A stretch of DNA of 64,000 bases, taken from contig CAWUFC020000002.1 in the NCBI GenBank assembly GCA_963921335.3, positions 310,001 through 374,000 of the forward strand, in the 5' to 3' direction. This DNA comes from CAWUFC02 sp963921335 (GTDB lineage: Bacteria > Pseudomonadota > Gammaproteobacteria > Pseudomonadales > Halieaceae). The translations under genes were made by a program, and so were the position numbers. The notes under the pieces are model-generated. The model was not told the origin of the DNA. It worked only from the letters and a program-made list of their open reading frames with translations, and did no database searches. This document shows, in pieces, positions 17,493-26,198 of this stretch. Each line of letters begins with the position of its first letter. Position 1 is the first letter of the stretch.

Positions 17493-18371
17493 ATGAGAAT
17501 ACCTGCCTTGGCCTCTCCCCTGACAGAATTATCGATTTCACTGGAACGCTGGTATCGCGGCCGTAGGGAATACCGCATGCTGCGCCACGCAGACGGCGTG
17601 GTGGCGTCCTATGGAAAGGCAGGACGCACCTGGCTGCGCGTGATGATCTCGCGCTACTGCCAGCTGGCCTATGGCATTCCGGACCACCTGCTGCTGGAGT
17701 TCGACAACTACCAGCAACTTAACCCGGCCGCACCCAAATTGTTTTTTACCCACGACAATTACCTGCGCAGTTACACCGGGCACCTGGACACCAAAGAGGA
17801 CTTCTACCCCTACCCGACCCTGTTCCTGGCCCGACGACCCCAGGATGTCGCGGTGTCCCAGTTTTTCCAGTGGCAGCATCGCATGCGGCCACGCAAGAAA
17901 GTGCTCAATCGTTACCCTGAGCACGGTGCGGATATCGATGCCTGGACCTTTGTGAATCACGAGTTGCAGGGCTTGCCAGCCATTATTCGCTACATGAATG
18001 GCTGGGCTGAAGAAGCCGACAAGATCGCACAGTTCGCGATGACCCGATACGAAGACCTGCGTTCCCAACCGGCAGAGGAAATGAAGCGCATTATGTCGTT
18101 CTTCGAGCAAGAGATTCGCGAAGATTGGATCGCCGACTGCGTCGAGTTCGCCTCGGTTGAAAAATTGCGCGCCAAAGAGGCCGCCAACCACTTCAGTAAC
18201 AGTGGCAAACGCATGAAAGCTGGCGACCCCAACAACCCTGACTCCTTCAAGGTACGTAAGGCTAAGGTAGGCGGCTACAAAGACTACTTCACTGAAGAAC
18301 AGGTGGCTGCCATCGATAACATGGTCAGCGAACAGCTACACCCCTTGTTTGGCTATCAGGAACCGGCGTGA
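17493..18371 (+). CDS. Sulfotransferase family protein
   Basis: The 292-residue protein shows the 5'-phosphosulfate-binding loop as VVASYGKAGRTWLRVMIS (residues about 31-48) and, further on, YPTLFLARRPQDVAVSQFFQ, the 3'-phosphate-binding Arg/Ser region of PAPS-dependent sulfotransferases. A C-terminal KVRKAKVGGYKDYFTEEQ loop is the RKG-like element. It transfers sulfate from PAPS to a hydroxyl of an unknown acceptor in the cytoplasm. The stop overlaps the start of yjbQ by 4 bases. A second, unrelated-length sulfotransferase is encoded at 47553. No PAPS synthesis genes are in the window. Confidence 0.88.
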   Translation: MRIPALASPLTELSISLERWYRGRREYRMLRHADGVVASYGKAGRTWLRVMISRYCQLAYGIPDHLLLEFDNYQQLNPAAPKLFFTHDNYLRSYTGHLDTKEDFYPYPTLFLARRPQDVAVSQFFQWQHRMRPRKKVLNRYPEHGADIDAWTFVNHELQGLPAIIRYMNGWAEEADKIAQFAMTRYEDLRSQPAEEMKRIMSFFEQEIREDWIADCVEFASVEKLRAKEAANHFSNSGKRMKAGDPNNPDSFKVRKAKVGGYKDYFTEEQVAAIDNMVSEQLHPLFGYQEPA

Positions 18372-18772
18372 TACGCCACTTGACGGTTTCGGTTCAGGGC
18401 CAGGGGCTCTACCCCGTTACCGATCAGATTCGTGCCAAACTGGCTGACCTGACTCTCGACGAGGGTCTGCTGACGCTGTTCGTTCGGCACACCTCCGCCA
18501 GCTTGCTGATTCAGGAGAACTACGAAGACAGCGCCCGTGTGGATCTGGAAAACTGGCTGAACCGTTTGGTGCCTGAAAACGATCCGCTCTACACCCACAC
18601 GCTGGAAGGCGCAGACGACATGCCTGCGCACATCAAGTCTGCACTGACCGCTTCACAGCTGAGCATTCCATTCGAAAACGGCGAGCTGCTACTTGGAACC
18701 TGGCAGGGTGTTTACCTGTGGGAACATCGGCACGGCCACAATCAACGACAGATTGTGATGCACCTATCGTGA
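18368..18772 (+). CDS. yjbQ: YjbQ/UPF0047 family protein (secondary thiamine-phosphate synthase type)
   Basis: The 134-residue protein is a complete YjbQ: GLLTLFVRHTSASLLIQENY, then DPLYTHTLEGADDMPAHIK, and the C-terminal LLLGTWQGVYLWEHRHGHN signature with conserved His and Trp. YjbQ proteins form trimers and show weak thiamine-phosphate synthase activity; the physiological role is uncertain. Translation begins at a GTG that overlaps the sulfotransferase stop, so it is coupled to that gene. The 3' end overlaps the convergent outer-membrane gene by 9 bases. Confidence 0.9.
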   Translation: MIRHLTVSVQGQGLYPVTDQIRAKLADLTLDEGLLTLFVRHTSASLLIQENYEDSARVDLENWLNRLVPENDPLYTHTLEGADDMPAHIKSALTASQLSIPFENGELLLGTWQGVYLWEHRHGHNQRQIVMHLS

Positions 18773-19546
18773 ACGAGGAGGATCACCGAACTGATAGATT
18801 AATCCCAGGAACAGCACCGAGTCGTCCCGCTGCGCCCCCCTCTCGGTGCGGTCTTCATAACCCCATTGCAGATCAACACTGAGGTTATTACTGAAGGTTT
18901 TACCCATCACCAGGCGAAACGAGAAAATGTCTTCAGAATTCTCGAAGTCATAGCCAAGATAGGGCTCAATGCCGAGCCAGGCAGCAAACGGAAACAACCA
19001 GTACACACCGACCCCGGCATTTAATTCATGCACCCGCAGGGCGCCCTCTTCATGGGCAAAGGATTTCTGGTAATAGGCCGATGGTGCAAACCAGACATCA
19101 CTGACGCCATCGATCAGCCAGCCGCCTCCCACCTCACCAATATAGGCACCAGTACTCAGTCCTTTATCAAAATCACCAGTGGGCAGACTCAATGCGCCGT
19201 ACAGACCGATGCCATCCGGAATGAACGGATTCGCCGTCAGATTACCCGCGGGGTCATACTGCAGTTGCACGAAAGTGTCGCCAATGCCGTCCTGGCCGCC
19301 GGGCAGATCTGTAGCACTGACATCGAGGAAACTGCCTACCGCCTGCACACGAAATCGGTTGCTATAGGCATAGGTGTAGCCCGGAAGCCAAAGATCCACG
19401 TCGGCATCAAAGGCTTCTACCCGGGTGTAACTAAGATCGACCCGGTGGCAGCCATCGGGAAATACCTTACTGATATCTGCCTCACCCACAGCGGGTGGCG
19501 ATAAAAGCAGCAACAAGGGCAACAAAACGATGACAATCAACAGCAT
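18764..19546 (-). CDS. Outer-membrane beta-barrel protein, phenol-degradation transporter (MetA-pathway) like
   Basis: The 260-residue precursor has a hydrophobic signal (LLIVIVLLPLLLLLSPPAVG) and then alternating beta-strands with aromatic ends: RVDLSYTRVEAFDADVDLWL, GLYGALSLPTGDFDKGLSTG, YLGYDFENSEDIFSFRLVMG, ending in LFLGLIYQFG with a C-terminal aromatic. The GDFDKGLSTGAY strand-loop pattern is common in the MetA-pathway phenol transporter-like family, whose actual function is poorly known. It probably forms a small outer-membrane pore. The neighbouring genes give no firm clue to substrate. Confidence 0.65.
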   Translation of the reverse strand: MLLIVIVLLPLLLLLSPPAVGEADISKVFPDGCHRVDLSYTRVEAFDADVDLWLPGYTYAYSNRFRVQAVGSFLDVSATDLPGGQDGIGDTFVQLQYDPAGNLTANPFIPDGIGLYGALSLPTGDFDKGLSTGAYIGEVGGGWLIDGVSDVWFAPSAYYQKSFAHEEGALRVHELNAGVGVYWLFPFAAWLGIEPYLGYDFENSEDIFSFRLVMGKTFSNNLSVDLQWGYEDRTERGAQRDDSVLFLGLIYQFGDPPRSR

Positions 19547-19625
19547 AAGGATATTCTAGCGCGTAACTGGCGACCCCCATAGCATCATGTATACTCAAGC
19601 GAGGTGACACGGAGGACACAAGCTC

Positions 19626-20570
19626 ATGCTTAGAACAACTATCACAGTCGTTCTTACCCTAGCGCTAGGGTCGCCACTGATGGCGAACGCCGGTGCGCTG
19701 GAGAGAAAGAAACAAGCGGCCATTAACAACTATGCAGACCAGATGATCTCGCTGTTTGAGCAGCCGGCGATTTCGTTCAATACTGACCGCACTCTGCTGA
19801 TCAAGGATTACCTCGATCCCAAAGATCCCCTGAACATGAAGCTTGAGGCCCTGATCGCCGATTCCGACGTGCTCCTGAGCGCCATGGAGAACTACGCGGT
19901 CGCCGTATCCACCCTCTCTACCACTGGCGCTGAGGACTCCGAAATAGTCGCGCTACTGGCCGATGAGCTGGAGCGTTTCTATAAAAGCCTGCCCGCTGAC
20001 AAGCTCGTCATTGTAGATCCCCCTATCGAAACTCGGATCAACTATGTACGTAATCAGGACAACTACCTGAATGCGCTGGAGATCGCCCAGCCGGTTGTCA
20101 CGGCAATCGGTCGCTACGGCCAGGATCTGCTGACTGCCTACGAAGAGACCGTGAGCGCACTCAGCCTGTCCATTCACAATGAAGTAAATGCCGAGTACGA
20201 AGGAGTGGTCTCCTTCAAGCAGGTCATTGATGAGCGCCGCGTTGAGTTCCTGTCGCGGGTGGATACCGAAAAGCCCAACGCACCGGACACGGAAAAAGCG
20301 GTAATCGCGCAGCTGAATCAGCTCAGCCGCATTATGAATGTGATGCAACCCTACCTGGATCACTACTGGAACATTCAGAAAGAGCTGAATGATGTGACCA
20401 ATGAAATCTACACCAATACGGCGCGTCTGAAGCTGATTGTGCTGGTGTGGGTACGCGCCCATGCTCAGTTGGCAGCTGGCGAGAGTGATTCAGAAGCCTT
20501 TGACGTAATGGAATACAAGTCGCTGCTTAAAGAAGCAGCTCAATTCGGCAAAGACCTGCGTGACGCATAA
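19626..20570 (+). CDS. Helical periplasmic protein of unknown function
   Basis: The 314-residue precursor has a signal peptide (VVLTLALGSPLMANAGA) and a mature part that is almost entirely helical and acidic, with heptad-like stretches such as NQLSRIMNVMQPYLDHYWNI. I do not recognise a family. The next gene encodes a lipoprotein 12 bases downstream with a strong ribosome site, so the two probably act together at the cell envelope. An IS481 element lies immediately after that lipoprotein, so the original operon may have continued further. Confidence 0.7.
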   Translation: MLRTTITVVLTLALGSPLMANAGALERKKQAAINNYADQMISLFEQPAISFNTDRTLLIKDYLDPKDPLNMKLEALIADSDVLLSAMENYAVAVSTLSTTGAEDSEIVALLADELERFYKSLPADKLVIVDPPIETRINYVRNQDNYLNALEIAQPVVTAIGRYGQDLLTAYEETVSALSLSIHNEVNAEYEGVVSFKQVIDERRVEFLSRVDTEKPNAPDTEKAVIAQLNQLSRIMNVMQPYLDHYWNIQKELNDVTNEIYTNTARLKLIVLVWVRAHAQLAAGESDSEAFDVMEYKSLLKEAAQFGKDLRDA

Positions 20571-20582
20571 GGAGGGCTGACC

Positions 20583-20882
20583 ATGAATACCATCAAGAGA
20601 ACATTGATCGCCCTGCCATTGGTTACCCTACTGGGTGCCTGTGCTGCTACTGAGGGCAAATTCACCGAGTACCGGGTGGCCGATTTAAGTTCATTTGCTG
20701 ACAACACCATGGTGATGATGCAGATGCCCGCCGGCGCGCTCAGCTCTGCTGACGCCGTACTCTCAGAGCAGTACATTACACCGCACACCGACGAGTTGAA
20801 GCGGATGGAGGAGCTAACCCGCTTTGGCGAGGATTTGTTCAGCCACATTAGGACCTACTCCACTCGTATTTCAGACCTGTAG
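20583..20882 (+). CDS. Small lipoprotein of unknown function
   Basis: The 99-residue lipoprotein has signal LIALPLVTLLGACAATEG with lipobox LGAC. The mature protein of about 80 residues is mostly helical (EELTRFGEDLFSHIRTYSTR). An AAGGAGGG ribosome site lies 6 bases before the ATG. The stop codon is only 16 bases from the left inverted repeat of the IS481 element, so truncation by that insertion cannot be excluded, although the stop itself lies outside the element. It is cotranscribed with the helical periplasmic protein upstream. Confidence 0.7.
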   Translation: MNTIKRTLIALPLVTLLGACAATEGKFTEYRVADLSSFADNTMVMMQMPAGALSSADAVLSEQYITPHTDELKRMEELTRFGEDLFSHIRTYSTRISDL

Positions 20883-20886
20883 GTTC

Positions 20887-21825
20887 TCACTCTAACGGTG
20901 ACACATCAGCTCTCGTTTTATCGATGAGTCGTTCGTATGGAGTCTGGCCCTGCAGCGCTCCATGAGGACGATGATAATTGTAGTAGTCCTCCCATTCACG
21001 CAGTTTTTCGTTAAACAGGTGTATATCCGTCGATATGCCATCTTGATCGACTAGCTGATAGAACTCCTCATTGTCGATTCGATGTGATCGTTCAACCTTG
21101 CCATTTAGGCGCGGTGTGCGTGGTCGGATATACACGTGCGTAATATCCAGGGACTCAGCATGCCAATGGAATTTGGACTGGAACTCCGCGCCGTTATCCG
21201 TCTGAAGGACCTGTATTCGGAAGGGAAGTCGCTTTCGGACCTCTTCTAGAAACTTGATGGCAGTACTCTGATTGCATCGATCATAGATTTTAAGAACCCG
21301 GATTCGAGTGCAATCATCTATAGCTGTGAACTGGTATAGGCGTTTACCGGTCCCAGGAATGCGCTCAAGGAACTTTACGTCCATTTGCAGGCGATGTCCG
21401 GGCTTTGGCTTCTCATAGCGCTTCCACCGCTTCTTGTGGGGCTGGTGCTTCTGGTTGGCAGGAAGACGGCCCATTCCGTTCTTCTCCAGGATTCGATGCA
21501 CGGTTGATACAGCTATCTTGATCTCATGGAAGCGCTGCAGGTAAGCCTGTATGCGTCCAGCGCCAAAGTGGTAGTTCTGACGCAGATACAGGATCTTGCT
21601 GACCACCTCTTTGGGTGTATCGTTGGGGTGGCGATGTGGCTGCTTGCCTCGATCTGCCAGCCCGGCCTCGCCGTGCTCTTCATAACGGCGCTTCCAGCGG
21701 TAAAACGCTGTTCTGGAGATACCGAAGTAACGGCATGTCCGAGAGACTTGCCGGGGCTCACCATCGGCCCAATTGAGGATTTTGAGGCGCCAGGCGACCA
21801 GCCTGGCTTGCTGTGCTTTGGTCAT
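20887..21825 (-). CDS. IS481-family DDE transposase
   Basis: The 312-residue transposase has an N-terminal helix-turn-helix (CRYFGISRTAFYRWKRRYEE, residues about 27-46) followed by a second HTH-like region (RKVVSKILYLRQ-type segment, here EVVSKILYLRQNYHFGAGRI). The integrase core has the catalytic triad in HRLQMDVKFLERI (first Asp), VLQTDNGAEFQSKFH (second Asp) and LNGKVERSHRIDNEEFY (Glu). Its last codons run through the left inverted repeat, and the TGA stop lies 9-11 bases outside the element, so the C-terminal residues SPLE are partly supplied by flanking DNA. The enzyme looks functional. Confidence 0.93.
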   Translation of the reverse strand: MTKAQQARLVAWRLKILNWADGEPRQVSRTCRYFGISRTAFYRWKRRYEEHGEAGLADRGKQPHRHPNDTPKEVVSKILYLRQNYHFGAGRIQAYLQRFHEIKIAVSTVHRILEKNGMGRLPANQKHQPHKKRWKRYEKPKPGHRLQMDVKFLERIPGTGKRLYQFTAIDDCTRIRVLKIYDRCNQSTAIKFLEEVRKRLPFRIQVLQTDNGAEFQSKFHWHAESLDITHVYIRPRTPRLNGKVERSHRIDNEEFYQLVDQDGISTDIHLFNEKLREWEDYYNYHRPHGALQGQTPYERLIDKTRADVSPLE

Positions 21826-21873
21826 GTTGCTTCCCCTTCAAGTTAACCTTGAAACGAAAGCTTAATGTGTCAC
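20898..21873. mobile_element. IS481-family insertion sequence, about 976 bp
   Basis: The ends carry imperfect inverted repeats read inward as GTGACACATCAGCTCTCG (left, 20898-20915) and GTGACACATTAAGCTTTCG (right, 21873-21855). They share the first nine bases and a GCT-TCG inner part. One transposase gene fills the element on the minus strand. No clear target duplication is visible; CTAA lies 2 bases outside the left end and CTAG lies 4 bases outside the right end. The element sits between the lipoprotein gene and tRNA-Pro and appears intact, with no frameshift. Confidence 0.8.
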
Positions 21874-21902
21874 GCATCTAGCGAGAATTCACAGAGAGAA
21901 AA

Positions 21903-21979
21903 TGGTCGGGCTAGCAGGATTTGAACCTACGACCCCTTCACCCCCAGTGAAGTGCGCTACCAGACTGCGCTATAGCCCG
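21903..21979 (-). tRNA. tRNA-Pro (anticodon GGG)
   Basis: The minus strand folds into a complete cloverleaf: acceptor CGGGCTA pairing with TAGCCCG, D-arm GCGCAGTCTGGTAGCGC, anticodon stem CTTCA/TGAAG with loop CTGGGGG giving anticodon GGG, T-arm with GGTTCAAATCC, and an encoded 3' CCA. It reads CCC proline codons. It is the last unit downstream of the merR-like gene on the same strand. Confidence 0.97.
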
Positions 21980-22035
21980 ACGAAAGAAGCCGCGATTATA
22001 CGGGAATCTGCAGGTGTTTCAATAAAATGAAGGCC

Positions 22036-22413
22036 TTAAGGCGAGAGGATTTTTACGACTTCTTCGAGCTCGGCGATGATGCCGCGAACTGTGCCTGCAT
22101 CGGCATTTTGAACAGGCGCGGGGGTCTCATCGGACGGTGCGTTGCCCTCGTCTTCCATACGCTGGCGAGCGCCACCAATGGTGTAGCCCTGATCGTATAA
22201 CAAGCTGCGGATCTGGCGTATCGTGAGTACGTCCTGGCGCTGATAGTAACGGCGATTGCCACGACGCTTGACAGGTTTGAGCTGGGGAAACTCCTGCTCC
22301 CAGTAACGCAACACGTGAGGCTTTACGTTGCAGAGTTCGCTAACTTCGCCAATGGTGAAGTAGCGTTTGCCGGGAATGCTCGGCAGGTCGGTGTTAGCGG
22401 TCGATTCCAGCAT
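22036..22413 (-). CDS. MerR-family transcriptional regulator (ihfA-linked)
   Basis: The 125-residue protein has an N-terminal winged helix-turn-helix of MerR type (YFTIGEVSELCNVKPHVLRY, with WEQEFPQLKPVKRRGNRRYY), then RQDVLTIRQIRSLLYDQGYT and a short C-terminal helix. It lacks metal-binding cysteines. A MerR-type gene immediately after ihfA is a conserved arrangement in gammaproteobacteria, and its targets are not known. Its ATG lies 20 bases inside the 3' end of ihfA in another frame, so translation is probably coupled. Confidence 0.9.
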   Translation of the reverse strand: MLESTANTDLPSIPGKRYFTIGEVSELCNVKPHVLRYWEQEFPQLKPVKRRGNRRYYQRQDVLTIRQIRSLLYDQGYTIGGARQRMEDEGNAPSDETPAPVQNADAGTVRGIIAELEEVVKILSP

Positions 22414-22765
22414 CGTATGAGCCTAATCCAAAGGAGATGGGCTCTTCCTGGGTTGCTGCTTCCTCCGCCATCTGCTCGCCGTAGCTTTCGACAAGGGCCT
22501 TTAACTTTTGGCCTGGGCGAAATGTCACCACACGGCGGGCGGAAATGGGAATCTCTTCCCCGGTTTTGGGATTGCGGCCGGGACGCTGGCTCTTGTCGCG
22601 CAAATCAAAATTTCCGAAGCCAGATAACTTCACCTGCTCGTTACCCTCAAGGCAGGCCCTGATCTCTTCGAAAAACAGCTCGACAATCTCTTTGGCCTCG
22701 CGTTTGTTGAGTCCTAACTCTTCAAACAAACGTTCCGCCATTTCGGATTTTGTCAGCGCCCCCAT
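22394..22765 (-). CDS. ihfA: Integration host factor subunit alpha
   Basis: The 123-residue protein is IhfA: MGALTKSEMAERLFEELGLN at the start, VKLSGFGNFDLRDKSQRPGR and NPKTGEEIPISARRVVTFRP covering the DNA-intercalating beta-arm with its proline. IHF bends DNA as a heterodimer with IhfB and serves recombination, replication and transcription. The first 98 residues match the normal length, but an acidic tail of about 25 residues (EQMAEEAATQEEPISFGLGS) is added at the C-terminus. The coding sequence for that tail overlaps the downstream merR-type start. It lies 10 bases after pheT. Confidence 0.97.
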   Translation of the reverse strand: MGALTKSEMAERLFEELGLNKREAKEIVELFFEEIRACLEGNEQVKLSGFGNFDLRDKSQRPGRNPKTGEEIPISARRVVTFRPGQKLKALVESYGEQMAEEAATQEEPISFGLGSYDAGIDR

Positions 22766-22775
22766 GGCTTGCGTC

Positions 22776-25148
22776 CTAGTTCCTTAATTCAGCACTGTAG
22801 GTTTTTATAAGCAGATCAATCACTTGATCCACACTTTTATTAATCTCTTCATCACTAAGGGTGCGCGAAGCATCCCGAAATGTCAAACCCAAGGCCAAAC
22901 TTTTTCTTTTAGGATCAATACCTTTGCCCTCATAAACATCAAAGAGCCTTAAGTCTTTCAGGTAAGCTCCCGCCACTGCTCGAACATTTTCAAGCAGCTC
23001 TGCCGCGGGTACCGTCTTGTCGACCAAAACCGCCAGATCACGGCGTGTTTCGGGGTATTTGGACAGCTCAGCGAAGGCCGGAAGAGCCGCCCCGCGCACT
23101 GCATCCAGGTCGATCTCGAAGGCAAAAACCGCCGCAGAAAGGTCATATTCGGCCAATACCGTGGGATGAATAGCGCCCACAAAGCCGATGTATTGATCAC
23201 CCCGATACACCGCTGCGGTCTGGCCGGGATGCATCCCCGCTCTCTCCGTCTGCTCGAATCGGAATTCAGCGTCACTGGCCGCCAGGCCCAGAACCGCTTC
23301 CAGGTCACCCTTGCTGTCGTAAAAGTCGACTGTATCGCCTTGCTCATTCCAGGCTTCTTCCAACCGTCGCCCGGTAATGAGACCGGCAAGAGTCGGACGC
23401 TGCTCCAGCTCGGCGCCGGGTAGGAATCGCAGACCCGTTTCAAACAGACGTACCCTGGGCTGCTGACGGTTCACATTCCGCACCAGTGACTCCATCAAAC
23501 CAGGCAGCAGACTGGTTCGCATGACTGACATCTCGGCCGACATGGGATTACTGAGGGGTACAGGCACCAATTCAGGATCAAACAGCACCTGCTTGGCAGG
23601 CTCCACGAATGTATAGGTGATAGCTTCCTGGTAATCACGACCGGTTAAGCGGCGGCGAATATCGCGAAGACTCACCACCTGCTCCGCTTTGGGTTTAATC
23701 ACCAGGTCGGAGTGAATATGACTCACGGGCAGATTGTTGTAGCCATATACGCGCGCCAACTCTTCCAGCAAATCCGCCTCAATCGCAATATCAAAACGCC
23801 AGCTGGGCACTTCTGCCTGCCAGCCGTCATCGGTTGATGTAACGCCCAGACCCAGGCCGGTGAGTATGCGCTCCACTTCGGCGTCATCCATATCAAATCC
23901 GAGCATGCGAGGTATACGGGCACGACGCAGTGCTACGGTATTGATTACTGGCAAATCAGACTCGGCCACCACCTCGGTAATCGGTCCAGCCTCGCCACCA
24001 ACGATATCCAGAGCCAGTTGCGTGGCTCGCTCCATCGCCTGACGCTGCAGCTGATAGTCCACACCACGTTCAAAACGATGGGATGCATCAGTATGCAGAC
24101 CATAAGAACGGGCGCGGCCGGTTATCGCATCCGGGTGAAAGAAGGCAGCCTCGAACATGATGCTGGTGGTTTCTTCAGTCACCATGGTGCTGGCGCCACC
24201 CATAATGCCGGCCATGGCAATCGGGCCGCTGCCGTCAGTAATGAGCAGCGTACCTTCCTGCAACTCCACGCTCTGGCCATCGAGCAAATCCAGCTTTTCA
24301 CCGCTATCGGCTTTACGCACCACAATACCGTCGGTCAGCTTGTCGTAATCAAAGGCGTGCATGGGCTGGCCGTATTCCAGCAGCACATAGTTGGTGATAT
24401 CCACCACCGCATCAATCGAACGCAGACCGGCACGGCGCAGGCGTTCCTGTAGCCAGAGCGGGCTCGGACGCGAAATATCGATGTTCTTAATGATTCGCCC
24501 GGTGAAACGGGAGCAGGCATCCGAGTCTTTCAGCTCAACGGAAAACACATCATCGATAGACTCCTTGGCCATATCGAAACTCGGCTCATTCACGGCCGTC
24601 TGTGTTAGCAGCCCTACCTCTCGCGCTACGCCACGGACTCCCAGGCAGTCTGAGCGATTGGGCGTGAGGTCAACCTCAATCACCTGGTCATCCAGACCCA
24701 GGTAGTCACGCAGGTCTGTGCCTACCGGTGCATCGGCCGCCAGCTCCATCAAACCTTCGTTGGCCTCACTGAGGCCCAGTTCTTGCTCGGCACACAACAT
24801 GCCAAAGCTTTCAACACCGCGCAGCTTGGCTTTCTTGATCTTGAAATCGCCAGGCAACACACCGCCCACCGTTGCCAGGGGCGCCTTCAGGCCAGCGCGA
24901 GCATTGGGTGCACCACACACGATCTGCACCGTCTCTGAGCCTGTGCTTACTTCACACACGCGCAGCTTGTCTGCGTCCGGGTGTTGCTCGGCAGAAATAA
25001 TCTCGGCCACAACCACACCGGTAAACGCACCAGCGACCGGCTCAACACCATCCACTTCCAGCCCTGCCATGGTGATCAGGTGGACCAACTTATCTGTTGC
25101 CATGCAGGGGTTCACCCATTCACGCAACCACTGTTCGGAAATCTTCAT
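22776..25148 (-). CDS. pheT: Phenylalanine--tRNA ligase beta subunit
   Basis: The 790-residue subunit has the usual order: MKISEQWLREWVNP opening, tRNA-binding OB domain (residues about 39-150, VVVAEIISAEQHPDADKLRV), B3/B4 editing domain, B5 with MLGFDMDDAEVERILTGLGL, the catalytic-like domain, and a C-terminal anticodon-binding FDX-ACB domain (FAELSKYPETRRDLAVLVD). It works as an alpha2-beta2 tetramer with PheS. It begins 8 bases after pheS in the translation operon. Confidence 0.98.
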   Translation of the reverse strand: MKISEQWLREWVNPCMATDKLVHLITMAGLEVDGVEPVAGAFTGVVVAEIISAEQHPDADKLRVCEVSTGSETVQIVCGAPNARAGLKAPLATVGGVLPGDFKIKKAKLRGVESFGMLCAEQELGLSEANEGLMELAADAPVGTDLRDYLGLDDQVIEVDLTPNRSDCLGVRGVAREVGLLTQTAVNEPSFDMAKESIDDVFSVELKDSDACSRFTGRIIKNIDISRPSPLWLQERLRRAGLRSIDAVVDITNYVLLEYGQPMHAFDYDKLTDGIVVRKADSGEKLDLLDGQSVELQEGTLLITDGSGPIAMAGIMGGASTMVTEETTSIMFEAAFFHPDAITGRARSYGLHTDASHRFERGVDYQLQRQAMERATQLALDIVGGEAGPITEVVAESDLPVINTVALRRARIPRMLGFDMDDAEVERILTGLGLGVTSTDDGWQAEVPSWRFDIAIEADLLEELARVYGYNNLPVSHIHSDLVIKPKAEQVVSLRDIRRRLTGRDYQEAITYTFVEPAKQVLFDPELVPVPLSNPMSAEMSVMRTSLLPGLMESLVRNVNRQQPRVRLFETGLRFLPGAELEQRPTLAGLITGRRLEEAWNEQGDTVDFYDSKGDLEAVLGLAASDAEFRFEQTERAGMHPGQTAAVYRGDQYIGFVGAIHPTVLAEYDLSAAVFAFEIDLDAVRGAALPAFAELSKYPETRRDLAVLVDKTVPAAELLENVRAVAGAYLKDLRLFDVYEGKGIDPKRKSLALGLTFRDASRTLSDEEINKSVDQVIDLLIKTYSAELRN

Positions 25149-25156
25149 GCCTTGGC

Positions 25157-26176
25157 CTACTTAAACTGTTCCAGGAAGCGCAGATCATTCTCGAAGTAGA
25201 TCCGCAGGTCATTCACGCCATAGCGCAGCATCGACAGCCGCTCTACACCCATGCCAAAGGCAAACCCGGCATATTTATCCGGGTCGATGTTAGACATCTT
25301 CAATACGTTGGGATGCACCATGCCGCAGCCCATAATTTCCAGCCAGCCGGTATGACTGCACACACGACAGCCCTCGCCTTCACAAATTACGCACTGGATG
25401 TCTGCTTCAGCTGAGGGTTCGGTGAAGGGGAAATAGCTGGGGCGGAAGCGCACCGCCAACTTGTCGTTTTCAAAGTAGGCGTGCAAGAAATCTTCCACGA
25501 TACCCTTGAGATCGGCAAAGCTGGACTGCTCATCAATCAGCAGGCCTTCTACCTGGTGAAACATCGGCGTGTGGGTTAGGTCTGAATCACAGCGATACAC
25601 ACGGCCCGGGCAGATCACCTTGATGGGCGGCTGGTTGTTCTCCATCACTCTGACCTGCACAGGAGATGTGTGCGTGCGCAGTACCGTCTTCTCATCGATG
25701 TAAAAGGTATCGTGATCAGCACGCGCCGGGTGATTAGGCGGAAAGTTCAGCGCTTCAAAGTTGTGATAGTCATCTTCTATCTCAGGACCATCAACCACCT
25801 CGAAGCCAATGGAGCCAAAGAAGTCCTCCATACGCTCAATGGTACGTGTAATCGGGTGCAGACCACCTGCGCCACTGGCACGACCTGCAAGCGTAACGTC
25901 GATGCGCTCAGCGGCCAGCTGCTCTGCTACCGCCGCTGACTCCATTTCGGTCTTGCGGCTGCCAATCAGGTCCTGCAGCTCCTGCTTAACCGCATTGATC
26001 GCAGCGCCCGCCTTGGGTCGCTCCTCAGGGTCGAGCTTGCCCAGGGTTTTGGCCAAACCGGTAATGGTGCCTTTTTTACCCAGGTACTCAACACGCAGGG
26101 ATTCAAGCGCCTGTCCATCTGCAGCGGCGTTGATGGCATCCCTTGCTTCGTTGCCTAACTTTTCCAGATCTTCCAT
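25157..26176 (-). CDS. pheS: Phenylalanine--tRNA ligase alpha subunit
   Basis: The 339-residue catalytic subunit contains the N-terminal coiled-coil tRNA arm, class II motif 1 (GFEVVDGPEIEDDYHNFEAL), motif 2 with the FHQVEGLLIDEQSSFADLKG loop, and motif 3 (FAFGMGVERLSMLRYGVNDL). It attaches phenylalanine to tRNA-Phe. The ATG at 26176 (MEDLEKLGNEARD) fits the family; an in-frame TTG at 26233 would add a 19-residue extension and is not preferred. A perfect 12-bp hairpin lies 22 bases upstream of the ATG. Confidence 0.98.
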   Translation of the reverse strand: MEDLEKLGNEARDAINAAADGQALESLRVEYLGKKGTITGLAKTLGKLDPEERPKAGAAINAVKQELQDLIGSRKTEMESAAVAEQLAAERIDVTLAGRASGAGGLHPITRTIERMEDFFGSIGFEVVDGPEIEDDYHNFEALNFPPNHPARADHDTFYIDEKTVLRTHTSPVQVRVMENNQPPIKVICPGRVYRCDSDLTHTPMFHQVEGLLIDEQSSFADLKGIVEDFLHAYFENDKLAVRFRPSYFPFTEPSAEADIQCVICEGEGCRVCSHTGWLEIMGCGMVHPNVLKMSNIDPDKYAGFAFGMGVERLSMLRYGVNDLRIYFENDLRFLEQFK

Positions 26177-26198
26177 TTTTTTCGTTTTCCAAAAGCAC

